Shown here piece after piece: positions 12,135-24,500 of a stretch of DNA of 64,000 nt. The DNA lies in NCBI GenBank assembly GCA_916610825.1, contig OU744448.1, forward strand, positions 34,619,993 to 34,683,992, given 5' to 3'. Source of the DNA: Haliclystus octoradiatus. Taxonomy: Eukaryota > Cnidaria > Staurozoa > Stauromedusae > Haliclystidae. The notes under the pieces were generated by a model. It saw only the letters and a program-made list of their open reading frames with translations. It was not told the origin of the DNA and did not search any database. A program made the position numbers and the translations under genes. The number at the start of each line of letters is the position of its first letter. Within the stretch, counting starts at the first letter, position 1.

Positions 12135-12390
12135 ACTAAGAACTACACTGGCTGCCAGTCGAGCAACCAATTGTTTTTAAAGTACTCTTGCTTACGTCTT
12201 ATACAAGTCTTTGAATAATCTTATGCCTAAATATTTATCTTCACTTCTCACATCATATCAACCAACAAGAACACTTAGATCCATTCATAGCAATAAATTG
12301 ACCATCTCACGATTCAGATTCCACCGTCATGGATCTAAAGCATTTAGATACGCTGCTCCATACTTGTGGATTGTGATTTAAATGTGCTCC
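12135..12390 (+). mobile_element. LINE reverse-transcriptase C-terminal fragment (frameshifted)
   Basis: Translates to a LHWLPVEQPIVFKVLLL motif. After a frameshift comes a segment containing PKYLSSLL, RTLRS and AFRYAAPYLW, which is the classic C-terminal signature of CR1/L2/jockey-like ORF2. It is broken by the frameshift and a stop codon, so it is a dead 5'-truncated copy. Confidence 0.75.
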
Positions 12391-12527
12391 ATACTTAGTA
12401 AAAGATATCAAGAGTATTGAAATGGAACATCAAATATATATTGTGAGACATGTTTGCCACATTCAACACTTTCACAGACAGATCTATCTTGATATAAATT
12501 ATTTAGAATCAAATCAAAATTAATTTA

Positions 12528-12975
12528 ATCATGCTGTACAAAATTGTAAATAATCATGCAGATCTTAGTTTGGAAGAAATTTGTAAATTTGTTAAAAATA
12601 AATATTCGATGCGTGGCAATTCATTAAAGCTACAATTGACAAACTCATCTGTAGGCTAAATGTCACCAAATACCAATTTATTAATCGTGTGATTCCGTGG
12701 TGGAACAACTTACCAGAGAGGGTTGTTAAAACAAAGTCATTATTATCATTCAAATCGGAATCGGAGAAGGAACGTTTGGAAAGTTTATGTAAAGTGTATT
12801 ATAGGTATAGCTAACTAGGCCTAATAATAATATCTCAACCCTATAAGGCTATAACATCATTTACTTCTTTTAATATATTATTGTATTATAAGGATATACG
12901 TAAGTGGAAGTTTACTCCTCGCTGTATAATCCGGTCAACATATTTTTGACAAATAAACAACAACAACAACATATA
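12528..12975 (+). mobile_element. Second LINE 3' end (L2/CR1-like) with a CAA tail
   Basis: Begins MLYKIVNNHADL and continues, after a frameshift near 12655, with FINRVIPWWNNLPERVV and SLLSFKS to a stop at 12812-12814. The 3' UTR ends in ACAAATAAACAACAACAACA, a short tandem tail as in L2/CR1-type LINEs. It is a different lineage from 12135-12390 because the equivalent domain differs. Confidence 0.7.
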
Positions 12976-13230
12976 CATGGTTGATTTCATAGTAGAACAC
13001 GTTATGTATTACTGAAGTGGCCACTACGGACAGGTGGTCTTTATATACAGGGTTGATTTCATAGAATAATGCTTTTACATATTACTGAAGTGGCTATTAA
13101 AGACAGGTGGTCTTTATATACAGGGTTGGTCAAATATAATAATATGTGTTTTGTGTATTACTGAAGTGGCCACTACGGACAGGTGGTCTTTATATACAGG
13201 GTTGATTTCATAGAATAATGCTTTTTGAGG
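12971..13230 (+). repeat. Tandem repeat, three units of about 73-76 bp
   Basis: Units start ATTACTGAAGTGGC at 13008, 13081 and 13157. Each contains GACAGGTGGTCTTTATATAC followed by AGGGTTG; a partial unit precedes them. Relatives of the CAGGTGGTCTTTATATACAG core occur singly at 13900-13990 and, inverted, at 38690-38775 and 56880-57000. Confidence 0.8.
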
Positions 13231-14480
13231 TTGTTATAGATGATTTGGGTGTATTCAAACAGGAATAAATTCTAGCTGAGGAGTTTTCTGCTAGTAATAG
13301 TAGAAGTGTTACAAATGCATGATAAAAAGCTCACATATATGTACCGTTTCATGAAATATTTCTTAGATGAATATGTTTTATTAATTTAATTTTAAAATAC
13401 TTAAAGAGCTAAATTGTCTCAACTCAGTTGGCATTCCGTTTCAAAGTGAGGGTGTTACATACAGAAAGGATGGACCAACATAAGATTTGAGAATATATAT
13501 TGGTTGTTTAATAAAGCTTTTTCATTTCAGTTTGCTTAATACGTGTGAATAGAATGAACAAATTCAATTACATTTCAATTACATTTCAAACCAGTATAAT
13601 CCTCCTGTATATAACTTGCCTAACTTGCTACTTGCCTTACATTATGTATCCTTTCGTTTAATTTTCTAACATTTACTATTAACATTTAAATTCAAATATT
13701 TTTGATTTCAACTTGATTTCAAATATTTTATAATTTTAAATTTATTTCTAATTTTCTGTAAATACAGGGTCTCCAAAACAAACAAGCTTTTCGAGATTAT
13801 GGGATGACCTGATCATGTAACATTTAAAACTATTAAACTATCGTTGAAAATTTGTATTTATGTAAATGTTATTATGATCAGATAAACATCCATCCATAAC
13901 AGCCAGCTTTGAGAGGTAGACGAAATGACCACTATATGCAGGTGACCCTTATTACAGGGTTGTTTCAATGAAAAAGTGCTGAATAGGGTGAATAATTGAA
14001 AATCACTTGGTGCGGCAGCTAGTGATTACTAACGTCATTTTGTGACTCGCTATGCACCGCTCCTGTTATACCATTAGTTAGTAGACCATTATAGTTTGAT
14101 ATTATATTATGACACCATACTATTGTGAAAGACAAACTTATGCCTAACTGTGCGATAAACCTGCATTGATCCATTATTGTCATTATGTCAATAACCATTG
14201 AGCATGAGATGTATAACTGTTTCAGTCAACAGACACGAGAATTTAAATTTCAAAAATGGTTTGAAATCAAGTACTATCTAGACTATTTGCAATGGAAATC
14301 AATGACAAGAAGGTTAGAGTTCACAAGTGTGGAAATAGTCTGACATCAACTAAAAGTCTGAAAATTCCCATGTCTGCAAAGAACGGCAACATGAACTTCA
14401 ATGTGTTTTAATGTATCAAGTAACTAAAAGTATTTGTTCGTTCTTCGTAAGAAGAAAGCTGGGGAAAGGGGGTAGATACA
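13231..14480. other. Intergenic, repeat-derived
   Basis: Apart from one single relative of the tandem repeat at 13900-13990, nothing recognised. Confidence 0.3.
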
Positions 14481-14489
14481 GCTTTGAGT

Positions 14490-14690
14490 CACTGTTAGCA
14501 GGGTCCGATAAAAGGTTCACTTTTCTGGAATCCCAGAGGCATTTCAACCTTACTTTCTGAATGTTGTTGTTGATGTTTGACCAATAAATCATTAAAAACA
14601 TCAATTTTCTTCTGAATTTTTGTCTAGCCTTTCTGGATCTAGGATTCCAAGATTCCTACTTTTGTCGGATCCTAGCTGTTAGAAAAGTTG
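14490..14690. mobile_element. MITE-like repeat, copy A (others at 23225-23415 and 28668-28806)
   Basis: The copies share GGTCYGRTAAAAGGTTCA, TTCTGGAATCC, GAGGCATTTCA, GTTGATGTTTGACCAATAAA and TCAATTTTCTTCTGAA. The right end (GGATTCCA...ACTTTTGTCG) is an imperfect inverse of the left, so the family has degenerate terminal inverted repeats. Confidence 0.65.
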
Positions 14691-15682
14691 AATTGTCCGG
14701 TTTCCAAATTGACCTGTTGATATACAACATCACGCTCAATGTTCGATAATTGTTGACTTTCAGACACACAAACCCTGAATATCCACATTAATTAGAAAAT
14801 CAAACAAGAATCAAAATCAAAATAGATTGAGAGCATGAAGAGATGTCTCTTCCGTAGCATAGTTCATCATTTTAATTGTAAACTAGTATTAATATCTATG
14901 TCGTTTAGTCGTTGTTATTCTACAGAGGAATCAGCTTTGTATTACCATAATTAGTAGTTCAATATGAGGATGATATTTCAAACGGCAGCACGATAAATAG
15001 CCAGCATAACTAAACCTGAAAATAGAACACAGAAGAATAATTCAAATGACACGCACACATATAATCATATATCATGTTTAACGCTTCAAATGCCACAAAC
15101 TATTTCAGCTGGTTTTGAACATTTTATATGAAAAAGTGATTAAGTCCCATGTTCATGAACTCATAACAATTTTTGCAACGTAACGTAACATTGTAAAATT
15201 GTTGATAATTAGGCCTACATTCTTATTATTGTAATTGCAATAGCATTGCCCAAAGTATTGGTTTAAATTTTGACAGAAATTGCGATATTCAATAATCTAA
15301 ACCAAACTAATCTAATTTAAAAAAACATCAACAATATTTATTAATATAAACCAAACTACTTATATTTGTTTGTGAGATATTGCTTAAATATGTGCATGAT
15401 TAAATAACGACACAATCCATATAATTTTGATACTCTTTATTATGATAATGGTAGGCCGTGCCTGCTGATATTACAGGGAGAGATGCTAAGGGCTACTATG
15501 GCCGTTGGTCAGAGCTCTTTGATACAACAGACACGACCGTACAGTAAGATAGTAAGAGGCGAAAGAGAACGGTTACGTGGTACAGTTTACACACATATAG
15601 ATTTACAGGAAATGAATAACAATAAACAATAACACAATGACGTCAATACAATATTAAACCACTACAAATACATAAGATTTTT
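14691..15682. other. Intergenic
   Basis: A less AT-rich patch at 15450-15545 has a short open frame (ITGRDAKGYYGRWSELF) that could be exon-like, but I found no family and no convincing splice pair. The rest is featureless AT-rich sequence. Confidence 0.2.
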
Positions 15683-15814
15683 TCACCTCATTATTCTATT
15701 ATTTAAGAACCAACTGTTGTATTTAATGATAACGTAGGTTGCAAACATCATATACAGCAATGAACCAAAGGCAAAAATGAACGTGGCTATCGGTAGCCTA
15801 TAAAAAGGGAAGCT
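15683..15814 (-). CDS. Candidate terminal exon encoding one transmembrane helix
   Basis: On the minus strand, an acceptor TATTTCTGTCAG is followed by an open frame of 43 codons and a TGA at 15683-15685. It contains a clear hydrophobic helix, LPIATFIFAFGSLLYMMFAT, ending in a short basic tail. It has no ATG of its own at the start, as expected of a last exon entered in phase 0. It could belong to the DMAC1-like gene whose first exon is at 17992-18211, but the phases do not join directly, so a middle exon would be needed; none was found. It may also be chance. Confidence 0.3.
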   Translation of the reverse strand, partial: SFPFYRLPIATFIFAFGSLLYMMFATYVIIKYNSWFLNNRIMR

Positions 15815-16462
15815 CTGACAGAAATAGACTCGTTGTTGTCACATTTATTTTTATATTTGGTTCAGATATCATATCAGATCTGCGACAATTGGTATATAAT
15901 AATTTATGTCAAACTGATACATGTTCAAGTCTTTTAACAATTACTCCACCTTGCCATAAATATTTCAGTGGCTTAAGAAAACAGGAAGTAAAAGAATATG
16001 ATTGCAATACATACAGTATTGTATTAAATTTGAATATAAATGATACATTTTGTTTCCTAAATATTATTATGCAATAAATCGTCTGCAACACTTTGTATCA
16101 TTACATCCAGTCCACATATTGATAGAAAGTATATTGAATAACATTCACGGATTGTTTAAAATATAAAGGAGGTGCTATTAAGCAAGATATTCCAGTGAGT
16201 TCTGCAAAATTAGAACCAGATTGCGATTGGCTGATGAATAATAGACGAACAATAGATTTCTCGCGTTTAGTCACTCCCCCTGATTCAGTCCAGCACAAGC
16301 TTTCTGGCGATATTACGCAGACCCTACTAACGATCAAAAAAAGATTTGAGTCTCCTCGCAGGCTAAGATATTCTGGCTTATAACAAATTTGGTACATTTA
16401 AAGAGTTTCGAATGACCAGCAGTCTTTGCTTTGTTTTGTTGTTTTGATTACAAGAAACGAGG

Positions 16463-16505
16463 CGAATCCTCTGGAAAGTGACGTCAGCGCTCACGTCAGA
16501 GGATT
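16463..16505. promoter_or_regulatory. Nested palindrome with CRE/ATF-type sites
   Basis: TGACGTCAGCGCTCACGTCA at 16479-16498 is a near-perfect palindrome containing a full CRE (TGACGTCA). It is framed by AATCCTCTG (16465) and its inverse CAGAGGATT (16497). It looks like a tandem CREB/ATF site and GC content rises locally, but no downstream gene could be assigned. A 108-codon frame crosses it without a recognisable domain. Confidence 0.4.
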
Positions 16506-17129
16506 GTCCTCGTGGCTGTTGCTACGGAAAGACAAAACAGAAAATAGTCTGGTTTATCAATTTCAGTTTTGGATAAATCTCAATTCTTACTTGTCGAAAC
16601 GCAAAGTTTATGGCTATAGATATCCAACAAATGTATACGGCTCAAAAATAAATAGCGGACTGGGAGTCACACAGTCCGATTATCTGTCTGAGAAGTTTGA
16701 CGCAAATCAAAACAACTTGGATAAAATGTATTTTCAAATCAACACTAAATAAATTCATATGATTCTAAATTTTACAATTTACGTGCATAAATACTGCAGA
16801 AAAACAATGCAATATAAAACATACATAGGTATGAAACTAACTATTTTTAGACGAAGCCTACGTGTAACATGTTTACAAATATAATTTTGAGTCAATGATC
16901 AAAGTATCCGTATTAAAAATCGAATTCACCTGGTGTTATAATTTCATTTTGTTTTGGCGATAAATTTCGATTTTGAATGCTAACAAATCTCTTCCTGTTC
17001 TTTCAATCCCTAATATTCTTGTATCAAGTAAACACCAACATGAAATTTTGAATCAGTCGAGTTCAGTTGTAGCTTTCAACTCTGTCATCCTTCCTCAATT
17101 CGTATGACGCTAGTAGCAAGTGAATTGAT

Positions 17130-17330
17130 TTTTGTGGGACACATTTATTCAAGCGTCGAAATCCCTTACGACGTCCACCTCTATTGCTCTTGTAACTTTC
17201 CAAACCAGTTCGTTGATAAATAACTTGGCAGAATGTTTCCATGCTCGTTTTACGAAATGTTTTGCAAAATCGCGTGCGTGTGCAAAGGAGACACAAAGGC
17301 GGGCCGTGTATCATGAAAACGAGTGATTGA
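17130..17330 (+). pseudogene. Possible transposase-derived fragment
   Basis: A 64-codon plus-strand frame contains NNLAECFHARFTKCFAKSRA, reminiscent of the N-x-x-E-x-F-(H/M)-x-x-x-x-K segment seen in some DNA-transposon proteins. Stop codons end it on both sides. The assignment is weak and from memory; the minus-strand 153-codon frame over the same stretch shows no domain. Confidence 0.2.
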
Positions 17331-17991
17331 AATCTGGGTCCAGATTTCAAAGACAAAAATTTACAAAGGCTGCTGGTCATTTTATGGTCTTTAAATTCAA
17401 ACCAAAATGTGAAGACGACAAAAGAGCGGAAGAGCTGGAGGAAAAAGTGATCATTCAGCTCATGAGCTATTTGAAGAATTAGAAATGGCAGTGTGGTATA
17501 TTGATGACAACTACTGCCCTCCAAAAATAGTTATCAATTCTACTAAGTTCAACAATTATTGCCATTATCTCAACACCAAGGACAAATGAAACCTTCAGAA
17601 AGATAAAGTTTTCAAGCAAGTTAGGGTGAAAATTGTATTACTTGCGTTTACGTACTTACCAATTACCATGGAAAGTCGCATGCTAATTTTTCATGGGAAC
17701 TTACGGACCTTGCACCAGCACCCCTGGGGGCCTTGTAACGCCTACACGCATCTGTAAGCAGAACTTGCAAAATATCCTCTTTGCGATCAAGCGCCTTGCT
17801 GGCGACCTATACTGTTTCGTATTTTGTAAACCTTTACGCATTGCCTATTGCCCATTGTTATTACATAAGGACATAGTACAAGCTACAAATAGAAATTATA
17901 TCACAATAAGCTCTTATCTTAGATTAAATTGATTGAGAATTATTTGATTTTGGCGGGAAAATAATGTTGAAAAAGCAGCAAAATTTCTCAC

Positions 17992-18211
17992 CTGAGGCCA
18001 TCACTAACATAAAATTTCTGCTTGATCTTCTTTTAATTTGAAATGATTTGTAAACTACGTATCCAGATGAGCCAAGAAGTGAAGATACACCAATTACTTT
18101 GCACTGCCAACAGCTTTGTGTTCCATCTTTTGGGGGGATACCAATTATTTTTTCAGGCTGTTGTTCTGAATCTGGAAATGTTTTATTACCACCTTCTTCG
18201 TGTGCTCCCAT
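17992..18211 (-). CDS. First exon of a DMAC1-like (DUF4536) mitochondrial protein
   Basis: DMAC1 (TMEM261) is a small inner-mitochondrial-membrane factor that helps assemble the distal membrane arm of complex I. The frame runs from ATG at 18211 for 73 codons to a donor TCAG|GTGAGA (intron from 17991), phase 1. It encodes an acidic-polar N-terminus and then CWQCKVIGVSSLLGSSGYVV, matching the CWSC(R/K)V-x(n)-GxxG-Y-V signature of DUF4536, with the first transmembrane helix starting after the C-x2-C. The expected second half (another helix) must lie on one or more further exons at lower coordinates; I could not identify them with confidence. An upstream in-frame ATG at 18238 is possible. The gene is divergent from FPGT with 364 bp between start codons. 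Confidence 0.65.
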
Positions 18212-18575
18212 TTGAATAAAATGGATTGGCAATATCACGTGACGTCTAATGAGGAAGAGAGGCTCGATTTTCCAGACGTTGTGTAACTAATTGTGTAACT
18301 AATTGTAGCCAACCAAGATTCATATCATTCATAAGTATTCACATGAGTCAAAAAAATAGATAAAAACTATATATCATTTAAATTAGTCTCTGAATAATTG
18401 AATGATTGGAACCAGAGAGAGCCATCGTCGGAGCCTTTGAGCTGTGTCCCCATACTAGTACGTGCCCCTACATTTGTTTTCCCATTTGGTCACGTGATCA
18501 CACATGTTAATTCGCCCTCTCCAAAAAAACTTGATTCGTTTTTTAGTTTCGTGCCGATGATGAGCTAAATTGGAC
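18212..18575. promoter_or_regulatory. Bidirectional promoter region, DMAC1-like / FPGT
   Basis: Two palindromic E-boxes CACGTG lie at 18236-18241 (inside TCACGTGACGTC, overlapping a GACGTC half-CRE) and 18491-18496 (inside GGTCACGTGATCAC). Such CACGTG boxes are bound by USF/MYC/MITF-type bHLH proteins and are common in divergent housekeeping promoters. No TATA box seen. Confidence 0.5.
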
Positions 18576-21500
18576 ATGGCTAGTCAACAAAGCGTATCTG
18601 ATGCTAAAAAAGGAAAATATGAATTTTCACAATTAAGTTGTGAACTTAAAAAAGACACTGAACGAAAGATAAAGTTATTTGAAGATTTCAGATCTGATGA
18701 ACCTCCAAAATTACCATTTTGGGATTTAGTAGTTATCACCGCGTCAGATTCAAAACAACGCGAAGCATATGAAACACAACTGCATTTCAAATATGCTACA
18801 AACGTTTTACCTCACAGAATTAAAACTATGGCAATTGATGACCCTCCAGGTGAAAAGATTGGAAACGGTGGCTCAACTTTGGCTGTTTTGGAACATTTAG
18901 TAAAAGCTTATCCCGATGACTTGAATCGTATGCGGATTCTTGTTATCCATGCAGGTGGATTTAGTCAGAGATTACCCAGTGCCAGTTTAATTGGTAAAGT
19001 GTTTACTGCACTACCAATTGGTGAGTTTCAATATAGTTGTAATTTACGATTTTACTTTAGTGTTGCTCTGTATAATTTTGAGCTGAAATTATTATTTGTC
19101 CTTTAATTTGAAGGCGTTGCCATAAAAGTTTTTAAATTTCACCCATGTATTCCTATGTACTAAACCAATATATTGAGTTTAGAAACTGAAGTATTTGAAC
19201 TTTCACCGCTAGTTTACTATACGTGTTATCGTGTATGTCTATAAATTGTCCATAATATGCCGCAATAAAGGTGTAAATTTCTGTTTTGTTCCATAGAGTC
19301 ATAGCGGTTTTCTTTTTCTATTGTTCATGAACAGACAAAGATCGATATATGTTTAATAATAATTTCAAATTGTTTGCGTAATTAAGGAAGTTAAGTTTGT
19401 CATTTCATTATTTTCAGTTAAACGTAAATACGTAATTGATTGGTTTCCATTCAGTCATTTTACTTAATTAATCAAAGATCTCTATAGCCTATCTTATCAG
19501 CAGATACTAAATAGTTAATTCCTCCAAAAACAAAAGGTTTAAAAGCTTGATAAAAAAGAGGTGATTGTATATGCGTTCATGATTTTTATTGTTACCATGC
19601 CAACACATCTGGCTTTTGAAAAATGCTATCATATTTGCGTGTGAGGAAATGTTCAGATTTTAATTACTGTAATGATATTGTTAGGAATTATAAATTTATA
19701 TATAATTATTGATGGGTCAACCCAGAGCCATCTATTTATAGGACATGCAACTTTTAAGACTCAAACATGTTATTATTGTGTTTTTGCTCTGTGCAGTGTT
19801 GCTGCTTGAAAAAAAGTTCAAATTTTTTTTTTTACTTTAAAGACCTGTATCTCTTTTGTTGGAGCTCAAATAATGACAAGAAATATATCTGCATCTTGAG
19901 CTGAATGTTGAAACGACCGTTCTGAAAGCGAATTGTCATTTGGTTCTGCCGTTTTTTTTATGAACATAAGACAAGAACATAAGATGTGAAGTGTTTTTTC
20001 AAGTGTAAACTGTGCAAAATAAACAGGCTCCTGGTATATTAAAAAAGTGAAACACAAAATCATAACTCCAACTGCATTTTTGAAGGAGAAATGACTGTGA
20101 AAAGCAAAAGCACTAAAACAATATCTGCAAATCAAAAAAGTTTCTCCATCTGAAGAAGCAATCTCCTAATTTCCGGGATATAGGCTACACTATAAGGATT
20201 CAACCACGTAGCTGAAGTTCTATCAATATGCAAATTGATTAGATTTTGCAACTAAATGAGTAATGTAAGTGTTTTAACTCATTTTTAACTTATTTATTAT
20301 TATTTAGAATCACAACGTCGTGAAAAATCTCCTGGACATATTCAAGGTTTGAATTTTCTTGAAATATTAATGTTATTTTAATTAAATGGGCAAAAATGAT
20401 CAATGGGTTCTACACGCTCAGAATCTTTGACGTATTTACATTGTGGTTGTCATTTGTGGGCTATTGTTTCTGTATCGGAAACTTGAACAAGCACAATAGA
20501 AATGGGTAGGCCTGCACCCACACTTGAATCTGTCCCTGAAGCCAATTCTGAGGCTCTTAAAAAATTCAAAGATCTATATGTTTCACTACTTAATTCATGA
20601 AATGTTTGGAATCAGGCAATCGAGCCAAACTTAAACACTCAGTCTGACTCGATAAAATCTCGGCTCACTTCCTGCATATTGAAAAGCTATTGTTATTTTC
20701 CTTTGTGTAAATAATCTATCCTTAAATACTGCATCCCGTTTTTACATTGAAGATGACAATATAAGCTATGTTGAGCACAGATTATAACGACCAGATACGG
20801 CACTGAACGTTCGAAAATTGTGATTGGTCAAATGACGGCCATTATGTTTGTTGCCCATTTTTTGACGCATTTCATCGTTGTCCATTACGATTTTAGGGAA
20901 TTATCGACAAAATGATGCTTGAAATAATTTACTTTTGAAGCTGAATTCAGCCTTTCTCAAGCTACTCAATACGAGTGGATGGATGGTACGCTATATGTAA
21001 AATTTAAAATCATAATTTTGATATTAGCAAATTTATTTTAAATGCCATAAATTCAAAAACCTAAAAAGTCTACGGTTGAAATGAAGAAAGTACGACTATA
21101 TTTATGGTTTATCACATAAATTTCATTGCAAACTGTAAAATAATATGCACTGATGCTTGGTGATATGGAATAATGCAATCACTGTCAAAGAATAGACTAT
21201 TTGGAGTGGATTTTTGTTCAACTTTCATAAGTCAATAAAATATTGTCTTCCAGTACACAATATACCATTATCAAACAATCATCTCAAACTAGAAGATATT
21301 CTTTCCTGTTACTTTCCTTTAGCATGAAAATTGGGCGCAAAAGAAACATGTAAATTTGCCCTTAAAATAGGTGCAAATTTATCGTGTTTATCCGTTGCGA
21401 TTTTAGCGCGTAACTGCAGCCAGGTCATCGAGAGGCAACAAACATAATGGCCGCCGAGAACAATTGAATTCGAAAATACAAGGAATTCGACTTTCAGTGC

Positions 21501-24500
21501 CGTATCTGGTCGTTATAATCTGTGATGTTGAGTAAGGAACTATGTCATGTAAGGAGAAAATGAGAAGGCATCAGAAAATTACGAGCCGCCTTGGCGAGTA
21601 ATTTCTGCCTTTGAGTTTTCTCCTGAAGTGACTCGAGTGCGCCAAATATCAATAGCTCATAGAAAACTGTACGCCAATTGCTTTGTGTTAAAACTAACAC
21701 AACTTTTACAAGTACATTCATGACGTTCTTGCTCATAAAATGTTTTTGAAAACTCCTGATCAAATTGGAAATTCTCAATCGAATTTCAAGTTTGAGTTGT
21801 AAAATCGATTGTGTTTTCGAACCTAATTTTGCTATGGTGATTTGGCCTCAAGCTCTAAGCCAATCAGAATGATCAAATCATTTTCGTTATAATAGCCTAC
21901 ATTGTTTATTATTGTAAAATAGTGTTTTAGATAATTTTTCAATGACAAAGTTACCTTATCAAAGACCACAAATGATCGGCATCATAGTGAAACACACAAA
22001 ACAACTTTCTCCATTGCAAGAGTGACCACTATATGCAGGGGGATGGTGTATAGAGGGTGACTATTATAACATATTTGACTATGCTATATTATATCAGGTG
22101 GTCCTATATATGAAATGTTAGAATTGAAGCTGGCACTGTATGCTGATTTCCCTGCACGTATGAAGGCTGGTGGTATATTTGTAACAAGCGCTGATACATT
22201 TGAACTGTTTGTTTCTGATGACGATTGGCAATTCCCTGATAATGGATTTACGGCATTAGCGCATCCATCTCCAATTGAAATAGGAACAACACATGGTGTC
22301 TTTGTATTAGAAGAAAATCCTAACGAAGAGAAGGTAATTGACCAATTTGCGTTTGTCATAAAATTTTTTATTGTTTTATTTTGACGCCTATGTAAACATC
22401 ACAAGACTTTTTTTTCAACATTATTGACATAGCTGTAAATTTAGATTTGTGAAACTGCTATATATTATCATGCAATAAAAATCATAAATCGTTTTTCATC
22501 AAAATAGCTACAATTTTTCGATAAATTGCTATGTCTATCTTCGTGTTGCCGTACACTCTGAAAAGTTGAAAAGAAAAAAACACTCAAAAAATGTAGAAAG
22601 TACTTGTCTCAAAGGCACACGCTTTCAACACTTCATTCATGTCTTCCAGCATTCCATGTGTAGTGACTAACAAACACAGGAAATGTGGAAGAAGCCTCTA
22701 TTGAAGAATTGTGTTTTGATATTATGATATATTGTCAACAGTTATCATCAAAGATCATTTCTACTCGTTGTAAACGATTCCTTCATAAACCAACAAAAGA
22801 TTTAATGCGAGCAAGTAAAGCTGTATTCACTAAACATGGCGAAGATTACGTTTATTCTGATAGTTCATTCTACATACCTTATCAAACAGCAATGACCCTT
22901 GTTAATTGGTATGAAAATGAAAAACCATTAACATGTGAAATTGATGCGTATGGTGATTTCTTACAAGCACTTGGCGAAGAACGTACCAACGATTATTGTA
23001 ATAATTCACTTAATGTTACCATGGCCTTACCATCGCTGATCAAAACAAGACAGGAAATATTTAATTTATTAAAAAATGAAACACTTCATGCATTGCGAAT
23101 GGATAAATCTAAATTTTATCATATTGGAACAACTCTGGAGTATTTAGATTTATTGTGTAAAGATTCAGTTTTCAGGTATGCAGAAGTGTCTTGATTTTGC
23201 TTCCATTTTTCTTGTAACATAACTGACTGTCAGGCTCTGGTAAAAGGTTCAGCCTTCTGGAATCCTAGAGGCATTTCAGCATTTTCTTCTAAATTGTTTT
23301 GTTGATGTTTGACCAATAAATCATTTAAAAATATCAATTTTCTTCTGAACTTGCTCAAACCTTCCAGAATGTAGGATTCCAGAATTCTTACTTTTGTCGC
23401 ACCCTGCTGACCATTCCTCAAACTATTAACTGACTACTGACTGCAGCATTATTATCCATCTTTGATTCAATCAGGCTCTGATTAAAAATGCTTTATCTTA
23501 TCCATTTTAACATTTCAACATTTTCTTCTCAAATTGTTTGGATAAAGTTTTAGACTTTCTAGAGCCTAGTATTCAAGTATTCCCATTTAACCATTGATTC
23601 AATTAAACACAATAATTAGCCCCTGTGAATCCATAAGCATTTCTTGAATAATTTAGAATAGTTCATGAATATTTTCTTTTGGGTTCATGAACAGCTCATG
23701 AGCATTTCCTTCTGGGTTCATGAACAGTTCATAAACATTTCCTTTTGGGTTCATGAACAGCTCATGAACATTTCGTTCTGGGTTCATGAACAGCTCATGA
23801 ACATGTCCTTCTGGGCTCATGAACAGCTCATGAACATTTCGTTTTGGGTTCATGAACAGCTCATGAATATTTTCTTTGGGTTCACGAACAGACCATGGGC
23901 ATTTGTTTCTGGGCTCATGAACAGCTCATGAACATTTTGTTTTGGGTTCATGAACAGCTCATGAATATTTTCTTTTGGGTTTATGAACAGCTCATGAACA
24001 TTTCGTTCTGGGTTCATTAACGGCTCATGAACATTTTCTTTTGGGTTCATCAACAGTTCATGGGCATTTGTTTCTGGGCTCGTGAACAGTTCATGAACAT
24101 TTCCTTCTGGGTTCATGAACATTTCATGAACATTTCCTTTTGGGTTCATGAACAGTTCATGAAATGACACGATCATATGGGCGACTTCACATTCATAATA
24201 CTCAAAAAGTTTCACCAATGGGTATTTAACTAATCAGCAATTTCTTTATCTCTAAATCTGGCTTTTTATTTCCTTTCTTTATAGATATGAAATTGGATTA
24301 GGTAATGTTGTATATTCTACAATGGGTGATAATTGCAATTACGATGAATCGTCTTGTATGTTCTGTTGTACAATTGACAGCAACATAACAATTGGTAGTA
24401 ATGTTGTTATGGAATACTCAAACATAGCTGTTAACACTAGTATTGGTGAACGTTGTATTATTAGTAATGTCAGTACAGTACCAAATTCCACTGTTCCGGA

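Noticed and set aside
17063-17524. 153-codon minus-strand frame
   Set aside because: No recognisable domain, and the opposite strand shows a more protein-like (transposase-like) reading.
20308-20343. Possible extra FPGT exon after TATTTAG
   Set aside because: Exon 1 joins 22098 in phase and matches the family spacing exactly (LPIG-GPIYEMLELK); an inserted exon would disrupt it.
23653-24218. Repetitive proteins on both strands with 11-residue units
   Set aside because: Intronic minisatellite of 33-bp period; no start, splice or family support.
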